Shown here piece by piece: positions 51,866 to 60,625 of a DNA stretch of 64,000 bases. Position 1 is the stretch's first letter, and each line of letters opens with the position of its first letter. A program made the translations under genes and the position numbers. The stretch spans positions 1-64,000 of the forward strand of contig CAJUCI010000003.1 in assembly GCA_910584825.1 (NCBI GenBank). The letters run 5' to 3'. The notes under the pieces are model-generated. The model saw only the letters and a program-made list of their open reading frames with translations. It ran no database searches and was not told the origin of the DNA. This DNA is from an uncultured Duncaniella sp. (lineage in GTDB: Bacteria > Bacteroidota > Bacteroidia > Bacteroidales > Muribaculaceae).

Positions 51866-53158
51866 ATGGACAGCAAGATACGCTCACTCATATCGGCCCT
51901 GTGCCTGATGGCTGCATTCTTAGTGTCGGCCATGACAGTCGACGAGGTGCCCAACGTGCATCTCGAGTCGCGCACGCGTTACGTCTCAAACCCCTCGGGC
52001 GTACTTTCGCCCGAAGCCGTGGCCCGCATGGACAATGCCATCGGCGACCTGTGGCGGCAAAGTTCGGTTGAGATGGTCGTGGTGGCTGTCGACCAAATCG
52101 ACCCGTCCATGACTCCCGAGGAATTTGCCACCGCGCTCTTTGAGAAATGGGGCATAGGCAAGAGCGATAAAGACAACGGTCTGCTCGTGCTCATTTCGCG
52201 CGACGACAAGGCCGTGCAGATACGCACCGGCTACGGAGTCGAGGGCGCGGTGCCCGACATCGTTGCCGGACGCATCATGCGCAATGCCATGTTTCCGCGT
52301 TTTCGCGAGGGGGACTATGACGGTGGAGCCGAGGCCGGAGTGGCCGCGCTGTCCAAGGTGATACTCGACCCATCCGTCAGAGATGAGCTGATGTCCGACC
52401 AGGCCAATGACAGCCGCGCCATGCGCACGGCCGACTTCAACGGCGAGCAGGTGTTCTCATTCTTCCTCGACATTGCCGGTGTGATAGCGGCCATCATGAT
52501 GCTTGTGATTATCTACTACATCTATTCCACCAGGCATATGGATGATGTGGAGCGTTGGCGCAAGCTCAACACGCTGTGGCTCCCCTCGGCCATCGTGGCC
52601 TTTGTCACCCTCGGCCTCGGGGCCATACCTTTCGCCATACTCTCATGGAAGATGTACCGTGTGCGCCGTCACAAGCGCAACTGCTCGCACTGCGGCACAC
52701 GCATGCAGCTGATTGACGAGACGCATGACAATGATTACCTCACCCCCTCGCAGGACCTTGAGGAGCGGCTCAACTCAGTGGACTACGATGTGTGGCACTG
52801 CCCTAAATGCGCCCAGACCGACATCTATCCGTTTGTCAACCGCTCCACCAAATATATCGAGTGCCCCTACTGTCACGCCAGAGCCATGAGCCTGTCAGAC
52901 AGGCGCGTGCTACGTCAGCCCACCACCCGTCAGGAGGGTGAGGGCGTGGACATCTACTATTGCCGCAACTGCGGAAACCATGATGAAAAACGCTTCAGGA
53001 TAGCCAAGAAAGTCGATGACAGTGCCGTCGTTGCCGGTGCCATACTCGGCAGTGCCATAGGCGGACGCGGAGGCAGCGGCTTTGGCGGCGGTGGTTTCGG
53101 AGGCGGCTCGTTCGGCGGAGGCCACACCGGAGGCGGCGGTGCCGGAGGCAACTGGTAA
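51866..53158 (+). CDS. TPM-domain protein (YgcG family)
   Basis: Exported or membrane-anchored protein of 430 residues. A signal peptide (about 1-25) precedes a TPM domain (about 40-170: PEEFATALFEKWGIG, NGLLVLIS, TGYGVEGAVPD), two hydrophobic helices (about 205-265), cysteine-rich zinc-ribbon-like stretches (CSHCG, CPKC, CPYC, CRNCG) and a Gly/Ser tail ending GGGGAGGNW. Related YgcG proteins are linked to membrane maintenance or stress. The order with dGTPase (2 nt) suggests one transcript. Confidence 0.88.
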   Translation: MDSKIRSLISALCLMAAFLVSAMTVDEVPNVHLESRTRYVSNPSGVLSPEAVARMDNAIGDLWRQSSVEMVVVAVDQIDPSMTPEEFATALFEKWGIGKSDKDNGLLVLISRDDKAVQIRTGYGVEGAVPDIVAGRIMRNAMFPRFREGDYDGGAEAGVAALSKVILDPSVRDELMSDQANDSRAMRTADFNGEQVFSFFLDIAGVIAAIMMLVIIYYIYSTRHMDDVERWRKLNTLWLPSAIVAFVTLGLGAIPFAILSWKMYRVRRHKRNCSHCGTRMQLIDETHDNDYLTPSQDLEERLNSVDYDVWHCPKCAQTDIYPFVNRSTKYIECPYCHARAMSLSDRRVLRQPTTRQEGEGVDIYYCRNCGNHDEKRFRIAKKVDDSAVVAGAILGSAIGGRGGSGFGGGGFGGGSFGGGHTGGGGAGGNW

Positions 53159-53181
53159 TCCACCCTTAAACTTTCATCCCA

Positions 53182-54570
53182 TTGATAAACACAGTCGCAG
53201 ACTTCCTGTGCGGTTATCCGCTCTTCATCCTGCTCATTGGCGGTGGCTTCTTCCTGTTCTTTTATTCAGGGATGGTGTCGTTGCGCCATCTGCCTACCGC
53301 CCTGCGGGTCATGCGCGACAAGCAGAGCCGTGATTCCGGCAATCAGATTTCGTCGGTCCAAGCTCTTGCATCGGTCGTTGCGGCCACTGTAGGCATGGGT
53401 AATATCGCGGGCGTGGCCATAGCCCTCGTCATGGGCGGCCCGGGGGCGATATTCTGGATGTGGGTGAGCGCGCTTGTGGGCATGTCCACAAAGTTTCACG
53501 AGGGAGTCCTCACGACCAAATACAAGATGCGAAATCCTGATGGCACTCCGGGGGGCGGCACTATGCATATCATAGACCGCGGACTCGGCCGACAGTGGCA
53601 CTGGCTCGCCGTCACGTTTGCCGTGGCCGGAATGTTCGGCACACTCTGTATCATGAACGCCAACCAGCTCACCGAAGCCATCGTAACCTCACTCACCACA
53701 CCCGAATGGATTGATGCCAGCCCCACGCTCGGAGCGATAGCCTCGACAACGGGGTGGAGCAACATGAGTGCCCTGCGACTTATAATCGGACTCTCCATAG
53801 CCGCCGTCGTGACGCTCGTGGTGATAGGCGGAGTGAAACGCATAGCCAAAGTAGCCACATGGCTCGTACCGTTCATGGTAGGCTTGTATTTTCTCAGTGT
53901 GCTGTACATCGTACTCACTCACATTCAGGAAGTCCCGGGCGTGTTCAGGTCAATATTCGCCGAGGCGTTCAACCTGCGTGCCGGATGGGGCGCACTGGCC
54001 GGCATAGCCATCATCGGAGCGCGACGTGCGGCACTCGTCAACGACGCCGGTGTGGGCACAGCCACCATCATGCACGGAGCCTCGACCAACACCGACCCTG
54101 CACGCGAAGGGCTCATAGCCATGCTCGGGCCGGGCATAGATTCGGGCCTCGTGTGCACGCTCACCGCCCTCGCCATACTCCTTTGCGGCGACATTCAGGC
54201 GGCCGAGGGCATCAAGGGGCTGGAGGTCGCGATGGGAGCGTTCGGCAACGCCATCCCTGCCGGAGAATATCTGCTCATGGCCATAGTGCTCTGCTTCGCG
54301 CTGTCGTCGATGTTCAGTTACAGCTTCTACGGACGCCGATGTGCGGCCTACCTTTTCGGCGAAAAGAGGGCGCGTGCATACACATGGTTTTTCATCGCCA
54401 CGATGGTGGTGTTTGCCGTAATTCCGCTCGGCGTGGCCGTGGGATTCTGCGACCTGTTCTATGCCCTCATGGCATTCCCGACGATGGTGACGCTGCTGTT
54501 GCTGCGCCGTCAGGTGAAAAGCGAAATCGCGATGCTGGGGAGCAAAAAGGAAAAGTTTTCAACATTTTAA
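53182..54570 (+). CDS. sodium:alanine symporter (AGCS family)
   Basis: Inner-membrane amino-acid transporter of 462 residues with about 10-11 helices. Family features: GNIAGVAIALVMGGPGAIFWMW, MSTKFHEG and the RAALVNDAGVGTA region. The only credible start is a TTG at 53182, 23 nt after the preceding gene; the first transmembrane helix would be lost with a downstream ATG. The substrate is likely Ala or Gly with Na+. Confidence 0.9.
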   Translation: MINTVADFLCGYPLFILLIGGGFFLFFYSGMVSLRHLPTALRVMRDKQSRDSGNQISSVQALASVVAATVGMGNIAGVAIALVMGGPGAIFWMWVSALVGMSTKFHEGVLTTKYKMRNPDGTPGGGTMHIIDRGLGRQWHWLAVTFAVAGMFGTLCIMNANQLTEAIVTSLTTPEWIDASPTLGAIASTTGWSNMSALRLIIGLSIAAVVTLVVIGGVKRIAKVATWLVPFMVGLYFLSVLYIVLTHIQEVPGVFRSIFAEAFNLRAGWGALAGIAIIGARRAALVNDAGVGTATIMHGASTNTDPAREGLIAMLGPGIDSGLVCTLTALAILLCGDIQAAEGIKGLEVAMGAFGNAIPAGEYLLMAIVLCFALSSMFSYSFYGRRCAAYLFGEKRARAYTWFFIATMVVFAVIPLGVAVGFCDLFYALMAFPTMVTLLLLRRQVKSEIAMLGSKKEKFSTF

Positions 54571-54719
54571 CACGTTTTGATACTCTACAGCATTGATTTT
54601 CGGCATATTTTTTCTTACTTTGCAAAGAAAACATCCCGTGCTCAGACCGCAGCATGCCTGACATCAATCTGCCGGGCATCAGGCTGCGTCTATAACGCAC
54701 CGACCGCTAAACCGAAGAT

Positions 54720-55487
54720 ATGGGCAAAATCATCGCTATAGCCAATCAGAAGGGGGGTGTGGGCAAGACCACAACCACCATTAACCTCGCGGCCTCACTC
54801 GCCGCCGAAGGCAAGCGCACACTCATTATCGACGCCGACCCGCAGGCCAATGCGACGTCAGGCTACGGAATTGACCCCAAGAAGATGCCGTCGTCAATCT
54901 ACGAATGCCTCGTGGACGAGTATCCTATGGAAGGCTCGCAGGTGGCCACATGTTGCGAGGGCCTCGACCTCGTGGGCTCACGCATCGACCTCGCCGGAGC
55001 CGAGATTGAGCTTATCAACAAGCCGTCGCGCGAGAATGTGCTGAAAAAGGCCATCGCCCCGATAGCCGACAAGTATGACTACATACTCATCGACTGCTCA
55101 CCCTCGCTCGGACTCATAACGGTCAACGCCCTCACGGCTGCCGACTCGGTGATAATACCTGTCCAGGCCGAATACTTCGCGCTCGAGGGCATCACCAAGC
55201 TGCTCAACACCATCCGCATCATCAAGTCGCGCCTCAACCCGTCACTCGAAATCGAAGGCTTCCTCCTGACCATGTATGACGCCCGTCTGCGCCTCGCCAA
55301 TCAGATTTACGAGGAGCTGAAAGGCCACTTCGGCCCGATGGTGTTTGACACGGTAATCCCCCGCAACATCCGTCTCAGCGAGGCCCCGAGCCACGGACTC
55401 CCCGTGATACTCTACGACCCCGCATCGCGCGGAGCCACATCACACACTGCCCTTGCAAAAGAGCTGATTGCCAAAAACGGACGCTAA
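54720..55487 (+). CDS. parA: chromosome-partitioning ATPase ParA
   Basis: Soj/ParA-type ATPase of 255 residues. It has the deviant Walker A KGGVGKTTT at residues 11-19, the switch region IDADPQANAT and Walker B ILIDCSPSLGL. It starts the cluster parA-parB-DUF5683-transglycosylase, a common Bacteroidetes order. A TACTTTG promoter-like stretch lies 98 nt upstream (54616-54622). Confidence 0.95.
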   Translation: MGKIIAIANQKGGVGKTTTTINLAASLAAEGKRTLIIDADPQANATSGYGIDPKKMPSSIYECLVDEYPMEGSQVATCCEGLDLVGSRIDLAGAEIELINKPSRENVLKKAIAPIADKYDYILIDCSPSLGLITVNALTAADSVIIPVQAEYFALEGITKLLNTIRIIKSRLNPSLEIEGFLLTMYDARLRLANQIYEELKGHFGPMVFDTVIPRNIRLSEAPSHGLPVILYDPASRGATSHTALAKELIAKNGR

Positions 55488-55514
55488 CCACTATATAGAC
55501 CCTTCATCACCGCA

Positions 55515-56402
55515 ATGTCAGTAAGCAAACGACCCGCCCTCGGGCGCGGACTCGACTCACTAATAGCAATGGACGACGCGCCCGCACGCGATGCATCGGC
55601 CATCAACGAGATTGAACTCTCGCGCATCTCCCCCAACCCTGACCAGCCCCGAACGATTTTCGAGGAGGAGGCCCTGGAGGAGTTGAGCCGTTCGGTGCGC
55701 GAATACGGCATCATACAGCCTATTTCGCTGCGCAAGACCGGCCCCGACTCCTACCAGATTATAGCCGGTGAGCGTCGTTACCGCGCCGCACTCATGGCAG
55801 GGCTGTCGACCGTGCCGGCCTATATCCGCACAGCCGACGATGCCACCATGACCGAGATGGCCCTCATCGAGAATATCCAGCGCGAGGACCTCAACGCCAT
55901 AGAAATCGCCCTCACATTCAAGAAACTCATCGACCGCTACGAACTGACCCAGGAGCGGCTGAGCGAGCGCATAGGCAAGAAGCGCGCCACCGTGGCCAAC
56001 TTCCTGCGACTGCTGCGTCTGCCCGCCGAGGTGCAGCTCGGACTCCGCGACCGCCGCATAGACATGGGCCATGCCCGTGCCCTTCTGAGCATTGACGACC
56101 CCAAGCTGCAGCTGCGTCTCTATAACGAAATCCTCGCCCAGGGACTGTCGGTGAGACGTGTCGAGGAGCTTGCCAAGAAGTATCAGCAGGCCTCGCTCAA
56201 AGGTGAGAATCCCGAAGCCAAGGAGGAGAAAAGATTTTCTAACAAAGATTTTGATATTTTAAGAGACCACCTCTCGCACCGCTTCTCGACCCCGGTGAAA
56301 GTGTCATGCGACGCTTCGGGAAAAGGTAAAATATCGTTCTCGTTCCGCAACGACGATGAACTACAAAGATTAATTGCTATCTTTGACACTGCAAAACAGT
56401 AA
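55515..56402 (+). CDS. parB: chromosome-partitioning protein ParB
   Basis: CTP-dependent clamp protein of 295 residues that loads at parS. An N-terminal ParB/Srx domain (about 32-125, with GERRYRAA and ENIQREDLN, the CTP-binding motifs), a central HTH (about 140-200, SERIGKKRATVANFLRLLRL) and a C-terminal dimerisation region. It lies 27 nt after parA. Its last codons contain the promoter element of the next gene. I did not notice a parS site in the window. Confidence 0.95.
   Translation: MSVSKRPALGRGLDSLIAMDDAPARDASAINEIELSRISPNPDQPRTIFEEEALEELSRSVREYGIIQPISLRKTGPDSYQIIAGERRYRAALMAGLSTVPAYIRTADDATMTEMALIENIQREDLNAIEIALTFKKLIDRYELTQERLSERIGKKRATVANFLRLLRLPAEVQLGLRDRRIDMGHARALLSIDDPKLQLRLYNEILAQGLSVRRVEELAKKYQQASLKGENPEAKEEKRFSNKDFDILRDHLSHRFSTPVKVSCDASGKGKISFSFRNDDELQRLIAIFDTAKQ
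56378..56385 (+). promoter_or_regulatory. promoter -7 element inside the parB 3' end
   Basis: TATCTTTG, 24 nt upstream of the ATG at 56410 and inside the last parB codons. It could express the DUF5683/transglycosylase pair apart from parAB. Confidence 0.5.
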
Positions 56403-56409
56403 ACGCGCA

Positions 56410-57261
56410 ATGTATTCCAGCAGAAAGGAAACCATAGCTACATACATCCGACATCACATTGCGGCTCCGGTAATCGCACTCATCTTCGCGCTTGCCGGGT
56501 CGCTGAGCGTATATGCCCAGGACCCCGAGCCTGTCAATCCCGACAGGCCTGACCGTCCGAACCGCCCTGTGCGTCCGCAACGCCGCACCACGTCGCCAAT
56601 CAACGAACTCCCCGACTCAATCTCACTCGGCCAGCCTGACGGCGTGCCCATTATGGTGGTGGGCGACAGCATCTCGGCCTCGGGCGACTCACTCGCAATA
56701 GTCCCGGTAGATTCCGCCCTTGTGCTCGCCAAGCCCGAGTACGAGGAGCGTAAATTCACATTCATGCCCGACCCGACCAAAGCGGTGTGGATGTCGGCAC
56801 TCTTCCCCGGCCTCGGCCAGCTCTACAACCGCCGCTACTGGAAACTCCCCATCGTCGTGGGTGCCTTTATGGGACTCGGCTATGCAACGTCGTGGAACAA
56901 TACCATGCTCCGCGACTACACGACCGCCTACAGCGACATTATGGACAACGACCCCACGACCAAGAGCTACATGGACTTCTTCGCCCCGACCGTAAAGGAG
57001 GAGGACCTTGACCGCACGTGGCTAACCAACCTGCTGCGCACACGCAAGAACTATTTCAGGCGCAACCGCGACCTGTGCATCATATGTATGATAGGCGTAT
57101 ATCTCGTGGCTATGGTCGACGCGTATGTCGACGCCCAGCTGGCCCACTTCGACATATCCCCCTCACTGTCAATGGATGTCGCGCCCGCATTGATGAACAA
57201 CGACCTGCGCAGCGGCTCCACACGGCCAAGCATCGGCCTGTACTGGGCCTTGAATTTCTGA
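56410..57261 (+). CDS. DUF5683 membrane protein
   Basis: Protein of 283 residues. Signal-like N-terminus (about 14-36), a Pro/Arg-rich segment (DRPDRPNRPVRPQRR), then the DUF5683 domain from about 130 on, containing AVWMSALFPGLGQLYNRRYWKLP and two membrane segments. The family sits between ParB and a LysM transglycosylase in many Bacteroidetes; its role is unknown but the context suggests envelope growth. ATG at 56410 preferred over a TTG at 56374 inside parB. Confidence 0.88.
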   Translation: MYSSRKETIATYIRHHIAAPVIALIFALAGSLSVYAQDPEPVNPDRPDRPNRPVRPQRRTTSPINELPDSISLGQPDGVPIMVVGDSISASGDSLAIVPVDSALVLAKPEYEERKFTFMPDPTKAVWMSALFPGLGQLYNRRYWKLPIVVGAFMGLGYATSWNNTMLRDYTTAYSDIMDNDPTTKSYMDFFAPTVKEEDLDRTWLTNLLRTRKNYFRRNRDLCIICMIGVYLVAMVDAYVDAQLAHFDISPSLSMDVAPALMNNDLRSGSTRPSIGLYWALNF

Positions 57262-57325
57262 CCAGTCATCACCCTTCAGCCCGTCTTGACGTGGCGGACG
57301 TGAAGTCAACATATCACATCAAAAA

Positions 57326-59086
57326 ATGAAACAGACCCTTCTATCTATCATTTTAGGATTCGGCAGTGTAGTCATGGCATCGGCTGCCACTGTGCCGTCG
57401 ATACTCGAACTGCGCCACTCAATAACCGACGACAACATCATCGCTCCCGAAAGTTTCGAGACGCAGACACGACTGCTTGAAGAGAATTTCTACCTGAAAA
57501 ACTATGTGGTGCCCGGTGTCGATACCGGCAACTCCACCACAGCCACCCCTGCCGAATACGAGCAGCGGCTCACCAAACTCCCCACGGTCATCGACCTCCC
57601 CTACAACTCCATAGTCAAGAACTATATCGAGATGTATCTCACCCGCCGTCGCGGACTCGTGGCCGACATGCTCGCGCTCCACAACTATTACGGCAGATTT
57701 TTCGAGGAGGAGCTTCTGAAAGAGGGAATGCCTGTCGAGCTTGAATACCTCCCCGTAATCGAGTCGGCCATCAACCCCAACGCCGTGTCACGTGCCGGAG
57801 CCGTGGGACTGTGGCAGTTCATGCCCGCGACAGCCAAGGGGCTGGGCATGGAAATCAACTCGCTCGTGGACGAGCGTCGTGACCCGCGCATATCGTCTCG
57901 CAACGCCGCCCGCTATCTCAAACAACTCCACGACATATATAACGACTGGTCGCTTGCCATCGCCGCCTACAACTGCGGCCCGGGCAACGTCAACAAGGCC
58001 CTGCGCCGCGCAGGTGCCGAGGGGGATGTCAAGAAAGACTTCTGGGACATCTACAACTATCTCCCCTCCGAGACCCGCGGCTATGTGCCCGCGTTCATCG
58101 CCGCAAACTATGTGATGAACTACTACCGCCAGCACGGCATATCGCCCACCATCGTGAAGCGTCATCTCACTACCGACACCGTGCGCATCAACAAGTATGT
58201 GCACTTCAATCAGATAGCCGCTGTGCTCAACATACCTGTCGAAGAAATCAGGATGCTTAATCCGCAGTTTCTCAAGGATGTGATTCCCGGCGACTACCGC
58301 CCCTACAACCTCACACTCCCCACCCAGCAGTGTCTCAGCTACATAATGAGCGAGAAGCGCATTCTCGATTATGACAGCGACCTGTATGCCCGCCGCACCA
58401 CTGCCGAGCCTGGCGGCACCACCCCGGCAGTCGCTCTGACATCCGACGGCGGCCAGGCCAACCTCGCCAACGCAAGCCGTCAGACTGCCAATGCGGAGGA
58501 GAATCACGAGATAGCCTCACAATCCACCGAGCGCACCGTGACAAAGACCCACGTGGTGCAGCGTGGCGAAAATATACGTGACATAGCCAAACTGTATGGC
58601 GTATCGGCCACCGACATCAAACGATGGAACAAACTGCGCCGCGGCAAAGTCAAGGAGGGCGACCGACTGACAGTCGAAGTCGTGGAGCATGTCACACCCG
58701 ACGAAGTGCACGTTGTAGCCGCTCCCGAGGTGGCACAGGTATTCCCCAAGGATGAGAAGCCTGCCGAGACAGCCGAGCCTTCAACAACCCCTACAACAAC
58801 AAAATCAGGCTCGGCCACCAGGACTGAGACCAAGCCCGCCCCCGCTCCCGTCAAAGAGAACACCCAGCGCACCAAAGCCACCAAAACCTCGGTGCACAAG
58901 GTGAAGAAAGGCGACACACTTGACCGCATAGCCAAGAAATACGGCACCACAGTGGCCGCAATCCAGGCAGCCAACGGCATGAAGAAGGGCGACACCCGCA
59001 TCCAGATAGGCCAGAATCTCAAGATTCCGGCAAAGGGCGGCACTGCCAAATCGTCGAAAAAGTCAAGCAGAAAAAGACGCCGCTAA
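57326..59086 (+). CDS. mltD: membrane-bound lytic murein transglycosylase D with LysM domains
   Basis: Peptidoglycan-cleaving enzyme of 586 residues. Signal peptide (about 1-20), then an SLT catalytic domain (about 110-260) with the catalytic Glu in LPVIESAINPNAVS, GLWQFMP and AIAAYNCGPGNVNKAL. Two LysM glycan-binding domains follow (HVVQRGENIRDIAKLYG and VHKVKKGDTLDRIAKKYG), separated by a Thr/Pro-rich linker. It is read after DUF5683 and 3 nt before a transporter gene. Confidence 0.93.
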   Translation: MKQTLLSIILGFGSVVMASAATVPSILELRHSITDDNIIAPESFETQTRLLEENFYLKNYVVPGVDTGNSTTATPAEYEQRLTKLPTVIDLPYNSIVKNYIEMYLTRRRGLVADMLALHNYYGRFFEEELLKEGMPVELEYLPVIESAINPNAVSRAGAVGLWQFMPATAKGLGMEINSLVDERRDPRISSRNAARYLKQLHDIYNDWSLAIAAYNCGPGNVNKALRRAGAEGDVKKDFWDIYNYLPSETRGYVPAFIAANYVMNYYRQHGISPTIVKRHLTTDTVRINKYVHFNQIAAVLNIPVEEIRMLNPQFLKDVIPGDYRPYNLTLPTQQCLSYIMSEKRILDYDSDLYARRTTAEPGGTTPAVALTSDGGQANLANASRQTANAEENHEIASQSTERTVTKTHVVQRGENIRDIAKLYGVSATDIKRWNKLRRGKVKEGDRLTVEVVEHVTPDEVHVVAAPEVAQVFPKDEKPAETAEPSTTPTTTKSGSATRTETKPAPAPVKENTQRTKATKTSVHKVKKGDTLDRIAKKYGTTVAAIQAANGMKKGDTRIQIGQNLKIPAKGGTAKSSKKSSRKRRR

Positions 59087-59089
59087 AGA

Positions 59090-60439
59090 ATGAAGGAAAC
59101 ACGCACCCAATTCGCTACACGCCTCGGCGTGATAGCCACCACAGTAGGCTCGGCCGTCGGGCTGGGCAACATATGGCGTTTCCCATATGAAGCCGGAGTG
59201 CACGGCGGAGGTGCGTTTCTGCTTATCGACCTCTTCTTTATATTTATAATAGGTGTGCCCGTAGTCTGCGCCGAGTTCATAATCGGACGTCACACGGGGT
59301 CAAACATCCGCGGAGCCTTCCGCGCACTCGCCCCTGGACGCCAGTGGGGACTGGTCAGCTACATCGGACTGTGCGCGTCGGTGATGATTCTGAGCTTCTA
59401 CTCGGTAGTGGCCGGATGGACCATGCACTACACCGTCAAATCCATCGGAGGCTTTTCAGGCGTCACCACGCCCGAGGCTTTGCATGCCCAGTTTGACGCA
59501 TTCGCTTCAAGCGACATCGCCCCGACAGCATGGACACTCATATTCCTCGCCGTCAACTATCTGATACTCTCGCGCGGCGTGCAGAAGGGCATCGAGCGCA
59601 TGAGCAACATACTCATGCCTATGCTTTTTGTAATACTCCTGCTTTTTACGGTCAACTCGCTCATGATGCCCGGCGCGTCAGACGGTCTGAAATTCCTTTT
59701 CACACCGAATTTCAGCGAGATTACCCCCTCGGTCGTGCTCGGTGCGATGGGCCAGGCGTTCTTTACACTCAGCCTTGGTCTCGGATGCCTGATTACATAC
59801 TCCAGCTACTTCAAGCGCGAGACACCGCTGCTGCGCACATCGCTTATCACCGCCGGACTTGACACCCTCGTGGCCATACTTGCCGGCATAATCATCTTCC
59901 CGGCTGTATTCACATTCGGTCAGGAACCGGCTACGGGCCCGAAGCTGGTGTTTGAGGTACTCCCGTCAATATTCGCCAACATGGGCGGCGGGGCGATATG
60001 GTCGACACTCTTCTTCCTCCTGCTGTTCCTCGCATCGCTCACCTCCACAATCTCTATGGCCGAAATCACCATAGCATATTTCGAGGAGGAGTTCGGCATG
60101 AAGCGCAAGAAAGCGACCGCTATAAGCATAGCCGTCTCGATGGTGCTCGGCACGCTGTGCGCACTCTCGTTCGGCTCGCTCGGAGGAGTGAAACTGTTCG
60201 GCATGACGCTGTTCAACCTCTTCGACTACACATCATCCAACATCCTGCTCCCCATCGGCGGCATGATTATATCACTGTTTGTCGGGTGGGTGCTCGACCG
60301 CTCGATAGTCAGGGGCGAACTCCTTGCCGGCGGCGGCAGAATTACCGGCTGGGGAGTCAGCACGGTGGTGTTCTGCCTCAGATGGCTCGCCCCGGTGTGC
60401 ATAGGGCTGGTGTTTGTCTACGGGCTTAACATCTTCTGA
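59090..60439 (+). CDS. sodium-dependent amino-acid transporter (NSS family)
   Basis: Inner-membrane LeuT-fold transporter of 449 residues. The signature TVGSAVGLGNIWRFPYEAG is in TM1 (about 18-36), with GGGAFLLIDL following. Sequence length and the missing twelfth helix fit bacterial 11-helix NSS proteins. Probably imports a hydrophobic amino acid with Na+. It starts 3 nt after the transglycosylase stop. Confidence 0.92.
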   Translation: MKETRTQFATRLGVIATTVGSAVGLGNIWRFPYEAGVHGGGAFLLIDLFFIFIIGVPVVCAEFIIGRHTGSNIRGAFRALAPGRQWGLVSYIGLCASVMILSFYSVVAGWTMHYTVKSIGGFSGVTTPEALHAQFDAFASSDIAPTAWTLIFLAVNYLILSRGVQKGIERMSNILMPMLFVILLLFTVNSLMMPGASDGLKFLFTPNFSEITPSVVLGAMGQAFFTLSLGLGCLITYSSYFKRETPLLRTSLITAGLDTLVAILAGIIIFPAVFTFGQEPATGPKLVFEVLPSIFANMGGGAIWSTLFFLLLFLASLTSTISMAEITIAYFEEEFGMKRKKATAISIAVSMVLGTLCALSFGSLGGVKLFGMTLFNLFDYTSSNILLPIGGMIISLFVGWVLDRSIVRGELLAGGGRITGWGVSTVVFCLRWLAPVCIGLVFVYGLNIF

Positions 60440-60515
60440 GAACCAAGCGGAAAATATGTTATACAACAGTCGTTTATAACACCTTGAATATTCTTCAGAC
60501 GGTTTTTAATGAAAA

Positions 60516-60534
60516 ATTTCTTTAATTAAGAAAT
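60516..60534. promoter_or_regulatory. candidate operator dyad upstream of mutA
   Basis: ATTTCTT-TAATT-AAGAAAT, perfect 7-bp arms, ending 7 bp before the -7 element and so covering the -33 region; the location suits a repressor or activator site. Confidence 0.4.
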
Positions 60535-60541
60535 ATTCCGT

Positions 60542-60549
60542 TATCTTTG
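60542..60549 (+). promoter_or_regulatory. promoter -7 element for mutA-mutB
   Basis: TATCTTTG; transcription would start near 60554 and give a leader of about 72 nt. Confidence 0.6.
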
Positions 60550-60554
60550 CATAG

Positions 60555-60625
60555 GAAAAACTGTGCGGAGTAAGGCCACGGCCTATTCCGCCACTGTATA
60601 TGACTGAGAATTAATACCATAAATC
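60555..60625 (+). promoter_or_regulatory. structured mutA leader, cobalamin-riboswitch-like stretch
   Basis: The leader has a strong hairpin (GCGGAGTAAGGCC at 60565-60577 with GGCCTATTCCGC at 60580-60591) and then CCGCCACTGT (60588-60597), a string typical of the core of cobalamin riboswitches. The usual upstream GGTG core and the downstream B12 box are not recognisable and the leader is far shorter than a normal cobalamin riboswitch, so this could be a reduced variant, an unrelated structure, or chance. MutAB uses adenosylcobalamin. Confidence 0.35.
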
